Shown here: in pieces, positions 1 to 5,062 of the stretch
Layout of the letters: each line of letters starts with the position of its first letter
Position numbering within the stretch: position 1 is the stretch's first letter
DNA from: Magnetospira sp.
GTDB taxonomy: Bacteria > Pseudomonadota > Alphaproteobacteria > Rhodospirillales > Magnetospiraceae
Direction of reading: 5' to 3'
Length of the DNA stretch: 5,062 nt
NCBI GenBank assembly: GCA_028277325.1
Contig: JANQGL010000031.1
Span: 1-5,062, forward strand
Translations under genes and position numbers: made by a program
Notes under the pieces: model-generated
The model's input: the letters and a program-made list of their open reading frames with translations, nothing else
The model's database searches: none
What the model was told of the DNA's origin: nothing

Positions 1-240
1 CAACCCGGTGCCGAACGGAATTTCGACGGCGACCGGGCGGTGCGCCGCCTGGCCGAGTCCTACCAGGCACCGGCCGACATCCTGCGCGACGCCGACGACG
101 TCGCCGCGGAACGACGGGCCGCGGCCGAGGCCGCGCAGGCGCAACAGGCGCCCGCCGACATGCAACAGGCGCTCGACATGGCCGGACAGGCGACAGGCGG
201 CCTGAAGACCCTGGGCGACCTGGCGCGGGCGGGTCGATGA
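1..240 (+). CDS. Portal (head-to-tail connecting) protein, C-terminal fragment
   Basis: The reading frame is open from the first base, so the gene begins upstream of the window; 79 codons are visible before the TGA at 238-240. The portal forms the ring at one capsid vertex through which DNA is packaged and ejected. What is seen is a short NFDGDRAVRRLAESYQAPADI segment, where podovirus-type connector proteins typically carry a residue pattern for a new domain (Asp-Gly-Asp, then a helix ending in a Pro-Ala-Asp-Ile/Leu-like turn). A highly charged Ala/Gln/Glu-rich helix follows, then a flexible tail ending in LGDLARAGR. This matches the usual C terminus of the Bacteriophage head-to-tail connecting protein family as I know it. 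The call is supported by the downstream order of Bbp19-like, scaffold and coat genes. A GTG at 40 is in frame but is probably internal. The core portal domain is not visible, so the identification relies on the tail and the neighbours. Confidence 0.78.
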   Translation, partial: QPGAERNFDGDRAVRRLAESYQAPADILRDADDVAAERRAAAEAAQAQQAPADMQQALDMAGQATGGLKTLGDLARAGR

Positions 241-533
241 AGAGCCCGCTCCGGTTCTTCGACCGACGCTGGCGCTGCTACCGCCAGGTGTTCGGCTCGG
301 GGTCCGGGCGGATCGTGCTGACCGACCTGGCCGGCTTCTGCGGCGTGATGACCACGCCCCCGCTCACCGCCACGCCCTATGCCGTCGGCCGCGCCGACGG
401 CGCCCGCGAGGTGTTCCTGCACATCGCCGAGCAGCTGACCCTGACGCCCGACGGCGTGGCCGCCCTGGCCCGCGACTACGGGCGGGACCCCGACGACACC
501 CTCAACGACCTGACGGACACGGACCATGGCTGA
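237..533 (+). CDS. Bbp19-like small phage structural-module protein
   Basis: A 98-residue protein whose ATG overlaps the portal stop as ATGA, which suggests translational coupling; no Shine-Dalgarno sequence is visible upstream. The N-terminal half carries the pattern I associate with the Bbp19-like phage domain: an aromatic/basic start, Y15-R-Q-V-F-G20, a Gly-rich turn, G24-R-I-V-L-x-D-L-x-x-F-C-G36, then a proline-rich stretch and a G51-R-x-x-G-A-R-E helix leading into a hydrophobic segment (VFLHIAEQL). The family is named after a gene of Bordetella phage BPP-1 and is typically found between portal and scaffold or coat genes, as here. Its molecular role is not established to my knowledge; a head-assembly or connector accessory role is inferred from position only. 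The C terminus is acidic (DPDDTLNDLTDTD). There is no signal peptide or membrane helix. The family call is fairly secure; the function is unknown. Confidence 0.85.
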   Translation: MKSPLRFFDRRWRCYRQVFGSGSGRIVLTDLAGFCGVMTTPPLTATPYAVGRADGAREVFLHIAEQLTLTPDGVAALARDYGRDPDDTLNDLTDTDHG

Positions 534-1446
534 ACCGACCGAAACCGCAACCGAAACCGCCGCCACCGCCGCCACCGCGCTGGGCGGCGGCGCCGCCCCC
601 GACCCGGCACCGGGCCCGGACCCGGCCTCCAAATCCGCGGCCCCGGCCGCAACCGCCCTCGGGGGCGGCTCCGAGACCGACTGGCGGACCGGCCTGGGCG
701 AGCTGGCCGACCATCCGAGCCTGAAGGACTACAAGGACCTGGGAGCGCTCGCGAAAAGCCACGTCGACCTGCAGCGGATGCTGGGCGAGAACCGCCTGAA
801 GGTCCCGGGGGAGGATGCCGCCGAGGAGGATATCGCGAAGTTCTTCAACGCCCTCGGTCGCCCGGAAACCCCGGACGGCTACGAACTGAAAGCCCCGGAC
901 AACCTGCCCGAGGGGATGGCGGTCCCCGAGGCCGCCACTGCCGCCTTCCGCGCCAAGGCGCACGAGCTGGGCCTGACCGCGAAACAGGCGCAAGACCTCT
1001 ACGACTGGTCCCATTCGGTGGGCGCCGAGGCGGCCGGCCAGACGACGGCCGAGCGCGCCAAGGCGTTCGAGGACGGCCGCGCGGCGCTGCACGCCGAATG
1101 GGCTCGGGCCGGCAAGTCCCCGGACGCCATGCTGCACCATGCCCGAACCGCCGTGCGCACGTTCGGCGGCAAACCGCTGATGTCCTGGATGGACACGACC
1201 GGCGCCGGCGACGACCCCACCTTCCAGCGCTTCTTCGCCGCCGTCGGCGAGGCGATGAGCGAGCATCCGCTGGTCACCGGCCAGGGCGCCGGCGCCGCGT
1301 CGGCAAAATCGGCGCAGGCGGAAATCGACCGCCTCGGCGGCGACCGGGAGTACCTGGCCGACCTGCGCGGGGACAACGGCGACGCCCGCCGCAAGGCCGC
1401 GAAGGAACGCTGGAAAACCCTCAACGACCAGGCCGCGATGGCCTGA
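526..1446 (+). CDS. Capsid assembly scaffolding protein
   Basis: A 306-residue, largely helical, charged protein directly upstream of the coat gene, where scaffolding proteins normally lie. Scaffolds direct coat subunits into a procapsid around the portal and then leave. Residues 1-52 are a low-complexity Ala/Thr/Pro/Gly tail containing AATALGGG twice (15-22 and 41-48). The conserved part starts with W53-R-x-G-L, followed by HPSLKDYKDLGALAKSHVDLQ (63-83), a pattern common in podovirus-type scaffolds. The segment FFNALGRPETPDGYEL (106-121) is also typical, as is the helical middle GLTAKQAQDLYDW (149-161). The last ~24 residues are strongly basic and helical (RRKAAKERWK), resembling the coat-binding C terminus of P22-like scaffolds; that role is inferred. 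The start overlaps the preceding gene by 8 bases and has no clear ribosome binding site, so coupled translation is likely. I see no catalytic motif of a maturation protease. Confidence 0.78.
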   Translation: MAEPTETATETAATAATALGGGAAPDPAPGPDPASKSAAPAATALGGGSETDWRTGLGELADHPSLKDYKDLGALAKSHVDLQRMLGENRLKVPGEDAAEEDIAKFFNALGRPETPDGYELKAPDNLPEGMAVPEAATAAFRAKAHELGLTAKQAQDLYDWSHSVGAEAAGQTTAERAKAFEDGRAALHAEWARAGKSPDAMLHHARTAVRTFGGKPLMSWMDTTGAGDDPTFQRFFAAVGEAMSEHPLVTGQGAGAASAKSAQAEIDRLGGDREYLADLRGDNGDARRKAAKERWKTLNDQAAMA

Positions 1447-1461
1447 CACCGGCCTTCGATC

Positions 1462-1560
1462 CGGGCAGCCCGGCGAGACGGGTCCGGATGACTCCTGGAA
1501 CAGACAGGCGAGGCGGGCGCGCCCGCCGAGAACGGGTCCGCCGGACGGCGGGCAGCCCGG
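1462..1560 (+). repeat. Pair of 12-base direct repeats, each a near-palindrome
   Basis: CGGGCAGCCCGG occurs at 1462-1473 and again at 1549-1560, 87 bases apart start to start. Each copy can fold into a small hairpin: CCGGG/CCCGG around a CAG loop for the first (1461-1473), and CGGG/CCCG around the same loop for the second. A second shorter pair, ACGGGTCCG, occurs at 1478-1486 and 1532-1540, inside the first pair. The identity is seen directly; whether the repeats are functional is unknown, since short GC-rich repeats arise easily in DNA of this composition. Confidence 0.6.
1512..1527. repeat. Perfect 16-base GC palindrome
   Basis: GGCGGGCGCGCCCGCC reads identically on both strands. As RNA it could form a 6-bp GGCGGG/CCCGCC stem with a CGCG loop. 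It has no following T tract, so it is not a standard rho-independent terminator. It could be an operator-like site, an RNA structure upstream of the coat gene, or simply a by-product of GC-rich sequence. Confidence 0.5.
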
Positions 1561-1587
1561 ACGTTCCCGATTCCGACACAACCGAAT

Positions 1588-1592
1588 AGGAA
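1588..1592 (+). promoter_or_regulatory. Ribosome binding site of the coat gene
   Basis: AGGAA lies 6 bases before the ATG at 1599, a good Shine-Dalgarno match at a suitable distance. It fixes the start of the coat gene and stands out because the four neck and scaffold-region gene starts lack such a site. Confidence 0.8.
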
Positions 1593-1598
1593 CTCACC

Positions 1599-2528
1599 AT
1601 GGAACCCTATGGCGACATCGAGCTGCACAAGCGCCGGGTGGCCTACAGCAACACCCTCAAAATGGCGCTGCAGCAGCAGGACTCCCGCATCTGGGAGGCC
1701 TGCGACCTGCACGACGTGGACGCCGAGGACGGCCTGTCCTTCGACGGCCTCGGCATCACCAACTTCCAGGAGGTCACCGGCAAGGCGCAGCCGACGCCCA
1801 ACATGGGCGGCGACTTCGAACGGCGCTGGCTGTCCACCCGGGCCTACAACTGGGGCCGCCTGTACGACAAGTTCGACAAGACGGCGGTGCTCACCGATCC
1901 CGGATCCCCGGACATCCGGTCCGCCGTGATGGCGGCCAACCGGCTGAAGGACCAGGTCTGCCTGAACGCCATGTTCGCCAACGTGAAAACGGGCCGGGAG
2001 ATGCCCGGCGACGGGGCGGACATCGCGTTTCCCACCCGCCAGGTCATCGGCGTCGGCGCCGGCACCCAGGGCTACGTTCGCGCCACCGCCTCGGGCGGCA
2101 CGGCCACCGGCATCAGCCGGGCGAAACTCAACATGGGCGCCGGCCTGTTCAAGCGCAACGAGGCGCCCGAGAACGAGGTCATCCACGTGGCCATCTCGGC
2201 CGACGAGTTCGAGACCCTGCTCGACGACGAGAAGCTGACCAACCGCGACTTCCTGCTCGGCCAGTTCAACGAGAAGGGCATGGTCGGCTACCTCGGCTGG
2301 ACCTTCATCCACACCGAACAGATTCCGCTCGACAGCAGCGGCTACCGGCGCGTGCCGATGTGGCAGAAGTCGGGCCTGCGCCGCGGCGTGGCGCAAGACC
2401 TGATGACCAAGCTCGACGAACGGTCGGACCTCTCCTACGCCCTGCAGGCCTATGCCGACATGAAAGTCGGCGCCGCGCGGGCCGAGGAAGGGCAGGTCGT
2501 CGAAATCAAGTGCCTGCCGCTGAGCTGA
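1599..2528 (+). CDS. Major capsid (coat) protein, HK97-fold type
   Basis: A 309-residue protein that builds the icosahedral shell. It matches the coat protein family seen in many podovirus-like prophages. The N-terminal arm is followed by a conserved middle segment: W85-G-R-L-Y-D-K-F-D-K (85-94), TDPGSPDI (99-106), then a long helix with AANRLKDQ (112-119), LNAMFANVKTG (122-132), and FPTRQVIGVG (144-153), which I read as the spine helix and adjoining P-domain strands. The later part has helix NEAPENEVIHVAIS (187-200), LLDDEKLTNRDF (207-218), GWTFIHTE (233-240) and the closing ALQAYADMKVGAARAEEGQVVEIKC (281-305) typical of this family. No N-terminal delta domain or protease site is obvious, consistent with a separate scaffold. 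Neighbour order parallels phage BPP-1, whose coat protein has a topologically rearranged HK97 fold; whether that applies here is inferred. Confidence 0.88.
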   Translation: MEPYGDIELHKRRVAYSNTLKMALQQQDSRIWEACDLHDVDAEDGLSFDGLGITNFQEVTGKAQPTPNMGGDFERRWLSTRAYNWGRLYDKFDKTAVLTDPGSPDIRSAVMAANRLKDQVCLNAMFANVKTGREMPGDGADIAFPTRQVIGVGAGTQGYVRATASGGTATGISRAKLNMGAGLFKRNEAPENEVIHVAISADEFETLLDDEKLTNRDFLLGQFNEKGMVGYLGWTFIHTEQIPLDSSGYRRVPMWQKSGLRRGVAQDLMTKLDERSDLSYALQAYADMKVGAARAEEGQVVEIKCLPLS

Positions 2529-2529
2529 T

Positions 2530-2534
2530 AGGAG
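2530..2534 (+). promoter_or_regulatory. Ribosome binding site of the cement-protein gene
   Basis: AGGAG lies two bases after the coat stop codon and 9 bases before the ATG at 2544. This is the strongest Shine-Dalgarno match in the window and supports that start. Confidence 0.82.
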
Positions 2535-2543
2535 ATTTCCCCA

Positions 2544-2996
2544 ATGGCTGTCACGACCCAGAATTCCAGCCAGATGAACAAGGTGGACGGCGTCACCGCC
2601 GGTCGCCTCGACATCACCGAGGCCAGGGGCGACCTGCGCACCCTGACCTTCGGTTTCACCCAATCCGGCGCCGGCGACGCCAATTCGGTCGCCCGCCTGT
2701 TCAAGCTGCCGCCGGGCAAGGTGCGTCTGGTGGACCTCCGTTTCACCCATGACGCCCTCGGCGGCGCCACCGACGTCGGCACCGAAGCCTACGTGGCCAA
2801 GCTCGACGGAACGGACGTGGCGGCCGACGCCACCGCCATCGCCTCGGCCTCGGCGACCACCAACGCCGGGAGCAAGGACATTTTCGTGAACCAGATGCTC
2901 GAGTCCCGCCACGGCGTCGTGGTCTACGCCACCTTCGCCGCCGCCATCGCCGACGGCAAGAAAGTGGCCGGCGTGGCGACCTACGTGGGCGGCTGA
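2544..2996 (+). CDS. Probable capsid cement/decoration protein
   Basis: A 150-residue protein without cysteine, signal peptide or membrane segment, immediately downstream of the coat gene and 15 bases away. It is rich in Ala, Thr, Val and Gly with short alternating hydrophobic stretches, suggesting a mostly beta fold. Visible landmarks are a polar N terminus (MAVTTQNSSQMNKVDG), LFKLPPGKVRLVDLRF (52-67), a glycine turn and D-V-G-T-E-A-Y (77-83), A-K-L-D-G-T-D-V-A-A-D (85-95), an Ala/Ser/Thr linker (97-108) and the closing VVVYATF and VAGVATYVGG strands. The LPPGKV...DVGTEAY...DGTDVAAD pattern is common in small proteins next to coat genes in prophages of this type, often annotated hypothetical. 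In BPP-1 the gene in this position encodes a cement protein that braces the shell; that role is transferred here by position and pattern. It could instead be a head fibre base or another minor head protein. Confidence 0.7.
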   Translation: MAVTTQNSSQMNKVDGVTAGRLDITEARGDLRTLTFGFTQSGAGDANSVARLFKLPPGKVRLVDLRFTHDALGGATDVGTEAYVAKLDGTDVAADATAIASASATTNAGSKDIFVNQMLESRHGVVVYATFAAAIADGKKVAGVATYVGG

Positions 2997-3003
2997 GGGT
3001 TGG

Positions 3004-3028
3004 GACGCCGCCGCCGGCCGGCGGCGTC
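3004..3028 (+). other. Strong GC hairpin after the cement gene, no T tract
   Basis: GACGCCGCCG (3004-3013) pairs perfectly with CGGCGGCGTC (3019-3028) around a five-base CCGGC loop. The stem begins 8 bases after the cement stop codon and ends 21 bases before the next ATG. There is no run of T after it, so it is not a classic intrinsic terminator. It could act as a pause or partial terminator, or as a block to 3' exonucleases protecting the upstream coat/cement message; both are inferences. Confidence 0.65.
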
Positions 3029-3049
3029 GTCCGCCCATTCCAATTCCCG

Positions 3050-3613
3050 ATGACCAAGTTCGATATCTGCAACATCGCCCTCGTCAAGCTGGAGGACGAA
3101 CCGATCTCGTCGTTCGGCGACGGGACCGAAGGCGGGCGACTCTGCGCCGCGGTCTACGAATCCGCCCGCGAGACCGTGCTGACCGCGCATGCCTGGTCCT
3201 GCGCGGCGCGGCGGGTTTCCGGTCTGCCGCAGCTCTCCGCCTCGCCGGACCACGGCTATGACGCGGCCTACGGCCTGCCGCGCGACTGCCTCAAGGTCAC
3301 CAAGGTGCGCTCGGCGACCGGCACCCGCATCCGCTGGCGCCGCGAGGGATGGCTCATCCTGTGCGACGGCGGGGCCTCGCCCCGGGTCACCTACACCGCG
3401 AACATCGGCGCCGAGCTGATGGACGTTCCGGTGACCAACGCCGTGGCGATGCTCGTGGGCTCGCTCATCGCGCGCCGGCTGACCGGCTCGTCGACCCACG
3501 AACGACTCATGAAGGACCTTTACGACGCGGCACTGGCCGATGCGAAGGCGCTGGACGCCGTCGAAGGGTCGGTGGACGTCGAGGACGGCGGGACCTGGGC
3601 GGACGTCGTCTGA
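3050..3613 (+). CDS. Head-tail gatekeeper, T7 gp11-like (tail tubular protein A)
   Basis: A 187-residue protein matching the tail tubular protein A family. In T7-like phages gp11 forms a ring beneath the portal that closes it after packaging and anchors the nozzle. The N terminus has the family's signature: F4-D-I-C-N-x-A-L-x-K-L14, E17-P-I-S-S, a Gly-rich turn, G29-R-L-C-x-x-V-Y36, then A39-R-E-T-V-L-x-A-H-A-W49. This is followed by Y74-G-L-P-R-D-C-L-K-V (74-83), the usual aromatic-Leu-Pro-x-Asp-Cys-Leu-x-Val motif. Residues 97-116 (WRREGWLILCDGGASPRVTY) form beta strands, and 122-165 form two helices (VAMLVGSLIARRL and HERLMKDLYDAALADAKALD), again typical. The acidic end leads directly into the nozzle gene, which starts on its stop codon. 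No Shine-Dalgarno sequence precedes the ATG, and a strong hairpin lies just upstream. Length is close to the T7 protein's. Confidence 0.87.
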   Translation: MTKFDICNIALVKLEDEPISSFGDGTEGGRLCAAVYESARETVLTAHAWSCAARRVSGLPQLSASPDHGYDAAYGLPRDCLKVTKVRSATGTRIRWRREGWLILCDGGASPRVTYTANIGAELMDVPVTNAVAMLVGSLIARRLTGSSTHERLMKDLYDAALADAKALDAVEGSVDVEDGGTWADVV

Positions 3614-5062
3614 TGCCGAAGGCCGCGCCCAAGAAATCCAGCTTCGCCGGCGGCGAGGTCTCGCCGCGCCTGTGGGGGCGCGACCGCCTCGACAAGCACG
3701 CGTCCGGCGCCAGGCGGATGGAGAACTATTTCTGCCGGGCCGACGGCAACGCCGTGTATCGGCCGGGCCTGCGGTTCGTCGCGGCGACCAAGTACGCCGA
3801 CAGGACGGCGCGCCTGCTGTCCTTCGCCTTCGATTCCGACGAATCCTACGTCATCGAGGCCGGGCACCTCTATTTCCGGCTGTTCGCCGACGGCGGCCAG
3901 GTGCGCGACGGCGGGTCAGCTTACGAAATCGCCACGCCCTACACCGAGGCCGACGTCCGGAGCCTGCAGGTCGTGCAATCGGCCGACGTGCTCTACATCG
4001 CCGCCGCAGGCGCGCATCCCATGATGCGCCTCGAACGCAACGGCCACACCGACTGGACGCTGTCGGTCGCCGAGACCGCCGGCGGTCCGTTCCGTCGGGC
4101 CAACGCGAAAGCCGACCGCACCCTGCAGCCCTCCGCGACCACCGGCAGCGGCATCACCCTGACCGCCGTCGGCTTCGCGCCGTTCACCGACACCGACGTG
4201 GGCCGCCTGGTGACTCTCAAGCACGACACCACCTGGGGCGAGGCGCGCATTACGTCCGTCACCTCCGAGACCGTGGCCGTCGCCGACGTGACGGTGAACT
4301 TCGCGGCGGCCGGCGCGGTTTCGGATTGGCGCCTGGGCTTGTATCCGGAAGCCATCGGGTTCTTCCAGGACCGCCTGGCGGTCGCCGGCGGCGGCGACCC
4401 CAACCGGCTGTGGATGTCGCGCAGCTCCGATTACCTTGCGTTCCAGACCGGCGACGACGACGACCACGCCATCGAGCAACAGATTCTATCCGACGACGGA
4501 ATCCCGCATATCCGCTGGGTGTCCGCCACCCGTTCGATTCTCATGGTCGGCGCCGACCTCGGGGAGTGGAAAGTGTGGTCCGGGCTGTCGTCGGACCCGA
4601 CCGTCACCCCCAACGCCGTCAACATCGGCCAGGAGGACAATCAGGGTTCGGCATCCGGCGCCGCCTTGCGGGCCAACGGCTACTTCCTTTACGTGCAGCG
4701 CTCGCGCCGGAAGCTGATGGGCATCCGATACTCCTTCGAGGCCGACGGCTACGTGACCGACGAACTGTCGCTGCTCGCCGACCACATCACCGGCGACGGC
4801 CTGCTGGACATGGCCTGGCAGCAGGACCCGGACCAGATCCTTTGGGCGGCCCGCGACGACGGCGTGCTGCTCGGTTACACCTTTCTGCCGTCGCAGGACG
4901 TCGGCGGATGGCACCGCCATCCCACGGCCGGCGCCGTGGAAGCCTTGGAAACGGTTCCCGCCGCCGACCGGGACGAGCTGTGGTGCATCGTCCGACGCAC
5001 CGTCGACGGGACGGAGAGACGGTTCGTGGAGAGACTGGAGCGCCCGTCCGGCGGCCCCGAAA
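3613..5062 (+). CDS. Nozzle / tail tubular protein B-like protein, 3' end missing
   Basis: A frame with no stop runs from the ATG at 3613 to the window's edge: 483 full codons. Its ATG shares one base with the preceding TGA (TGATG), so coupled translation is likely; a weak GGGCGG lies upstream. The N terminus carries the family's hallmark FAGGEVSPRLWGRDRLDKHA (11-30), ENYFCRADGNAVYRPGLRFV (37-56), and YVIEAGHLYFRLFADGG (79-95). Next come YEIATPYTEADVRSLQVVQS (104-123) and ADVLYIAAAGAHPMMRLERN (124-143). Residues ~150-236 look like an inserted beta domain (GPF..., then TDVGRLVTL, WGEARITSV). The second half has WRLGLYPEAIGFFQDRLAVAGG (239-260), an Asp run at 281-284, IRWVSATRSILMVGADLGEW (300-319), YFLYVQRSRRKLM (357-369), YSFEADGYVTDELSLLADHI (373-392) and ILWAARDDGVLLGYTF (410-425). 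These resemble gp12-like beta-propeller nozzle proteins of podoviruses. Full members are usually several hundred residues longer than the gatekeeper; perhaps one third is missing here. Confidence 0.87.
   Translation, partial: MPKAAPKKSSFAGGEVSPRLWGRDRLDKHASGARRMENYFCRADGNAVYRPGLRFVAATKYADRTARLLSFAFDSDESYVIEAGHLYFRLFADGGQVRDGGSAYEIATPYTEADVRSLQVVQSADVLYIAAAGAHPMMRLERNGHTDWTLSVAETAGGPFRRANAKADRTLQPSATTGSGITLTAVGFAPFTDTDVGRLVTLKHDTTWGEARITSVTSETVAVADVTVNFAAAGAVSDWRLGLYPEAIGFFQDRLAVAGGGDPNRLWMSRSSDYLAFQTGDDDDHAIEQQILSDDGIPHIRWVSATRSILMVGADLGEWKVWSGLSSDPTVTPNAVNIGQEDNQGSASGAALRANGYFLYVQRSRRKLMGIRYSFEADGYVTDELSLLADHITGDGLLDMAWQQDPDQILWAARDDGVLLGYTFLPSQDVGGWHRHPTAGAVEALETVPAADRDELWCIVRRTVDGTERRFVERLERPSGGPE

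Larger units (their letters stand above)
1447..1598 (+). other. Intergenic region between scaffold and coat genes, with GC-rich repeats
   Basis: This 152-base gap is the longest in the window and is unusual in a module where genes otherwise overlap. It contains a 12-base direct repeat (1462-1473 and 1549-1560), a 9-base direct repeat (1478-1486 and 1532-1540), and a perfect 16-base palindrome (1512-1527). The last 40 bases are less GC-rich and lead into the coat gene's ribosome binding site. I cannot identify a convincing -35/-10 promoter, and there is no T tract for an intrinsic terminator. A 33-codon open frame (1488-1589) starts within it but lacks a ribosome binding site. The region may set the coat expression level through RNA structure or processing; this is inference. 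Confidence 0.55.

Noticed and set aside
502..1581. A 359-codon open frame on the minus strand
   Set aside because: It is the same codon-aligned mirror effect opposite the scaffold gene, with low-complexity Gly/Arg content and no recognisable domain.
1098..1589. A 163-codon plus-strand frame overlapping the scaffold's 3' half
   Set aside because: It is an out-of-frame reading of the scaffold gene with an Arg/Pro-rich product typical of shadow frames. Only its last 33 codons lie outside the gene, and these are treated separately as a weak possibility.
3004..3028. Calling the hairpin an intrinsic terminator
   Set aside because: No T tract follows the stem, and co-transcribed neck genes start only 21 bases later, so it is reported as a hairpin of unknown role.
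999..3038. A 679-codon open frame on the minus strand
   Set aside because: It lies exactly codon-on-codon opposite the coat and cement genes, which share a frame. It stays open because those genes avoid TTA, CTA and TCA codons in this GC-rich DNA. The translation is Arg/Gly/Ala/Val/His-rich and resembles no protein family I recognise.
3916..4920. Several minus-strand open frames of 69 to 187 codons opposite the right-hand gene
   Set aside because: The plus strand here encodes a continuous, recognisable nozzle-like protein up to the window's edge; the opposite frames are composition artefacts.
1..5062. CRISPR array, tRNA, insertion sequence, defence or retroelement system
   Set aside because: I saw no regularly spaced repeats, no tRNA-like cloverleaf, no terminal inverted repeats with a transposase, and no reverse transcriptase motif. 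Almost all bases are accounted for by phage structural genes.

Overview
This window is part of the structural (head and neck) gene module of a short-tailed, podovirus-like phage or prophage. Every gene lies on the + strand, and the genes are packed end to end. The DNA is very GC-rich, with codon third positions dominated by G and C. This suggests a high-GC host, plausibly a proteobacterium, but no host gene, tRNA, integrase or attachment site is present to prove host or lysogeny. The gene order resembles the Bordetella phage BPP-1 class of podoviruses: portal, Bbp19-like small protein, scaffold, coat, cement/decoration protein, then gatekeeper and nozzle proteins of the neck. Family calls rest on recognition of protein patterns, not on a database search.

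Layout: 1-240 is the C-terminal tail of a portal (head-to-tail connecting) protein. 237-533 is a small Bbp19-like protein, overlapping the portal by 4 bases. 526-1446 is a scaffolding-type protein, overlapping the previous gene by 8 bases. 1447-1598 is the only sizeable gap; it is GC-rich, contains repeats and palindromes, and ends in a good ribosome binding site. 1599-2528 is the major capsid protein. 2544-2996 is a small protein in the cement/decoration position, again with a good ribosome binding site. 2997-3049 contains a strong 10-bp hairpin with no T tract. 3050-3613 is a T7 gp11-like gatekeeper protein. 3613-5062 is a large nozzle/tail-tubular-B-like protein that begins on the gatekeeper's stop codon and runs off the right edge.

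Together these genes describe capsid assembly and neck formation. The scaffold directs coat assembly around the portal, the cement protein stabilises the shell, and the gatekeeper and nozzle rings close the portal after DNA packaging. The two genes whose products are needed in hundreds of copies (coat and cement) are the only ones with clear Shine-Dalgarno sequences. Most of the others start on or near the previous gene's stop codon.

I see no CRISPR array, RNA gene, transposon, defence gene or diversity-generating retroelement. The window looks like an ordinary phage structural module. The most notable details are non-coding structures around the capsid genes and the probable link to the BPP-1 type of coat protein.
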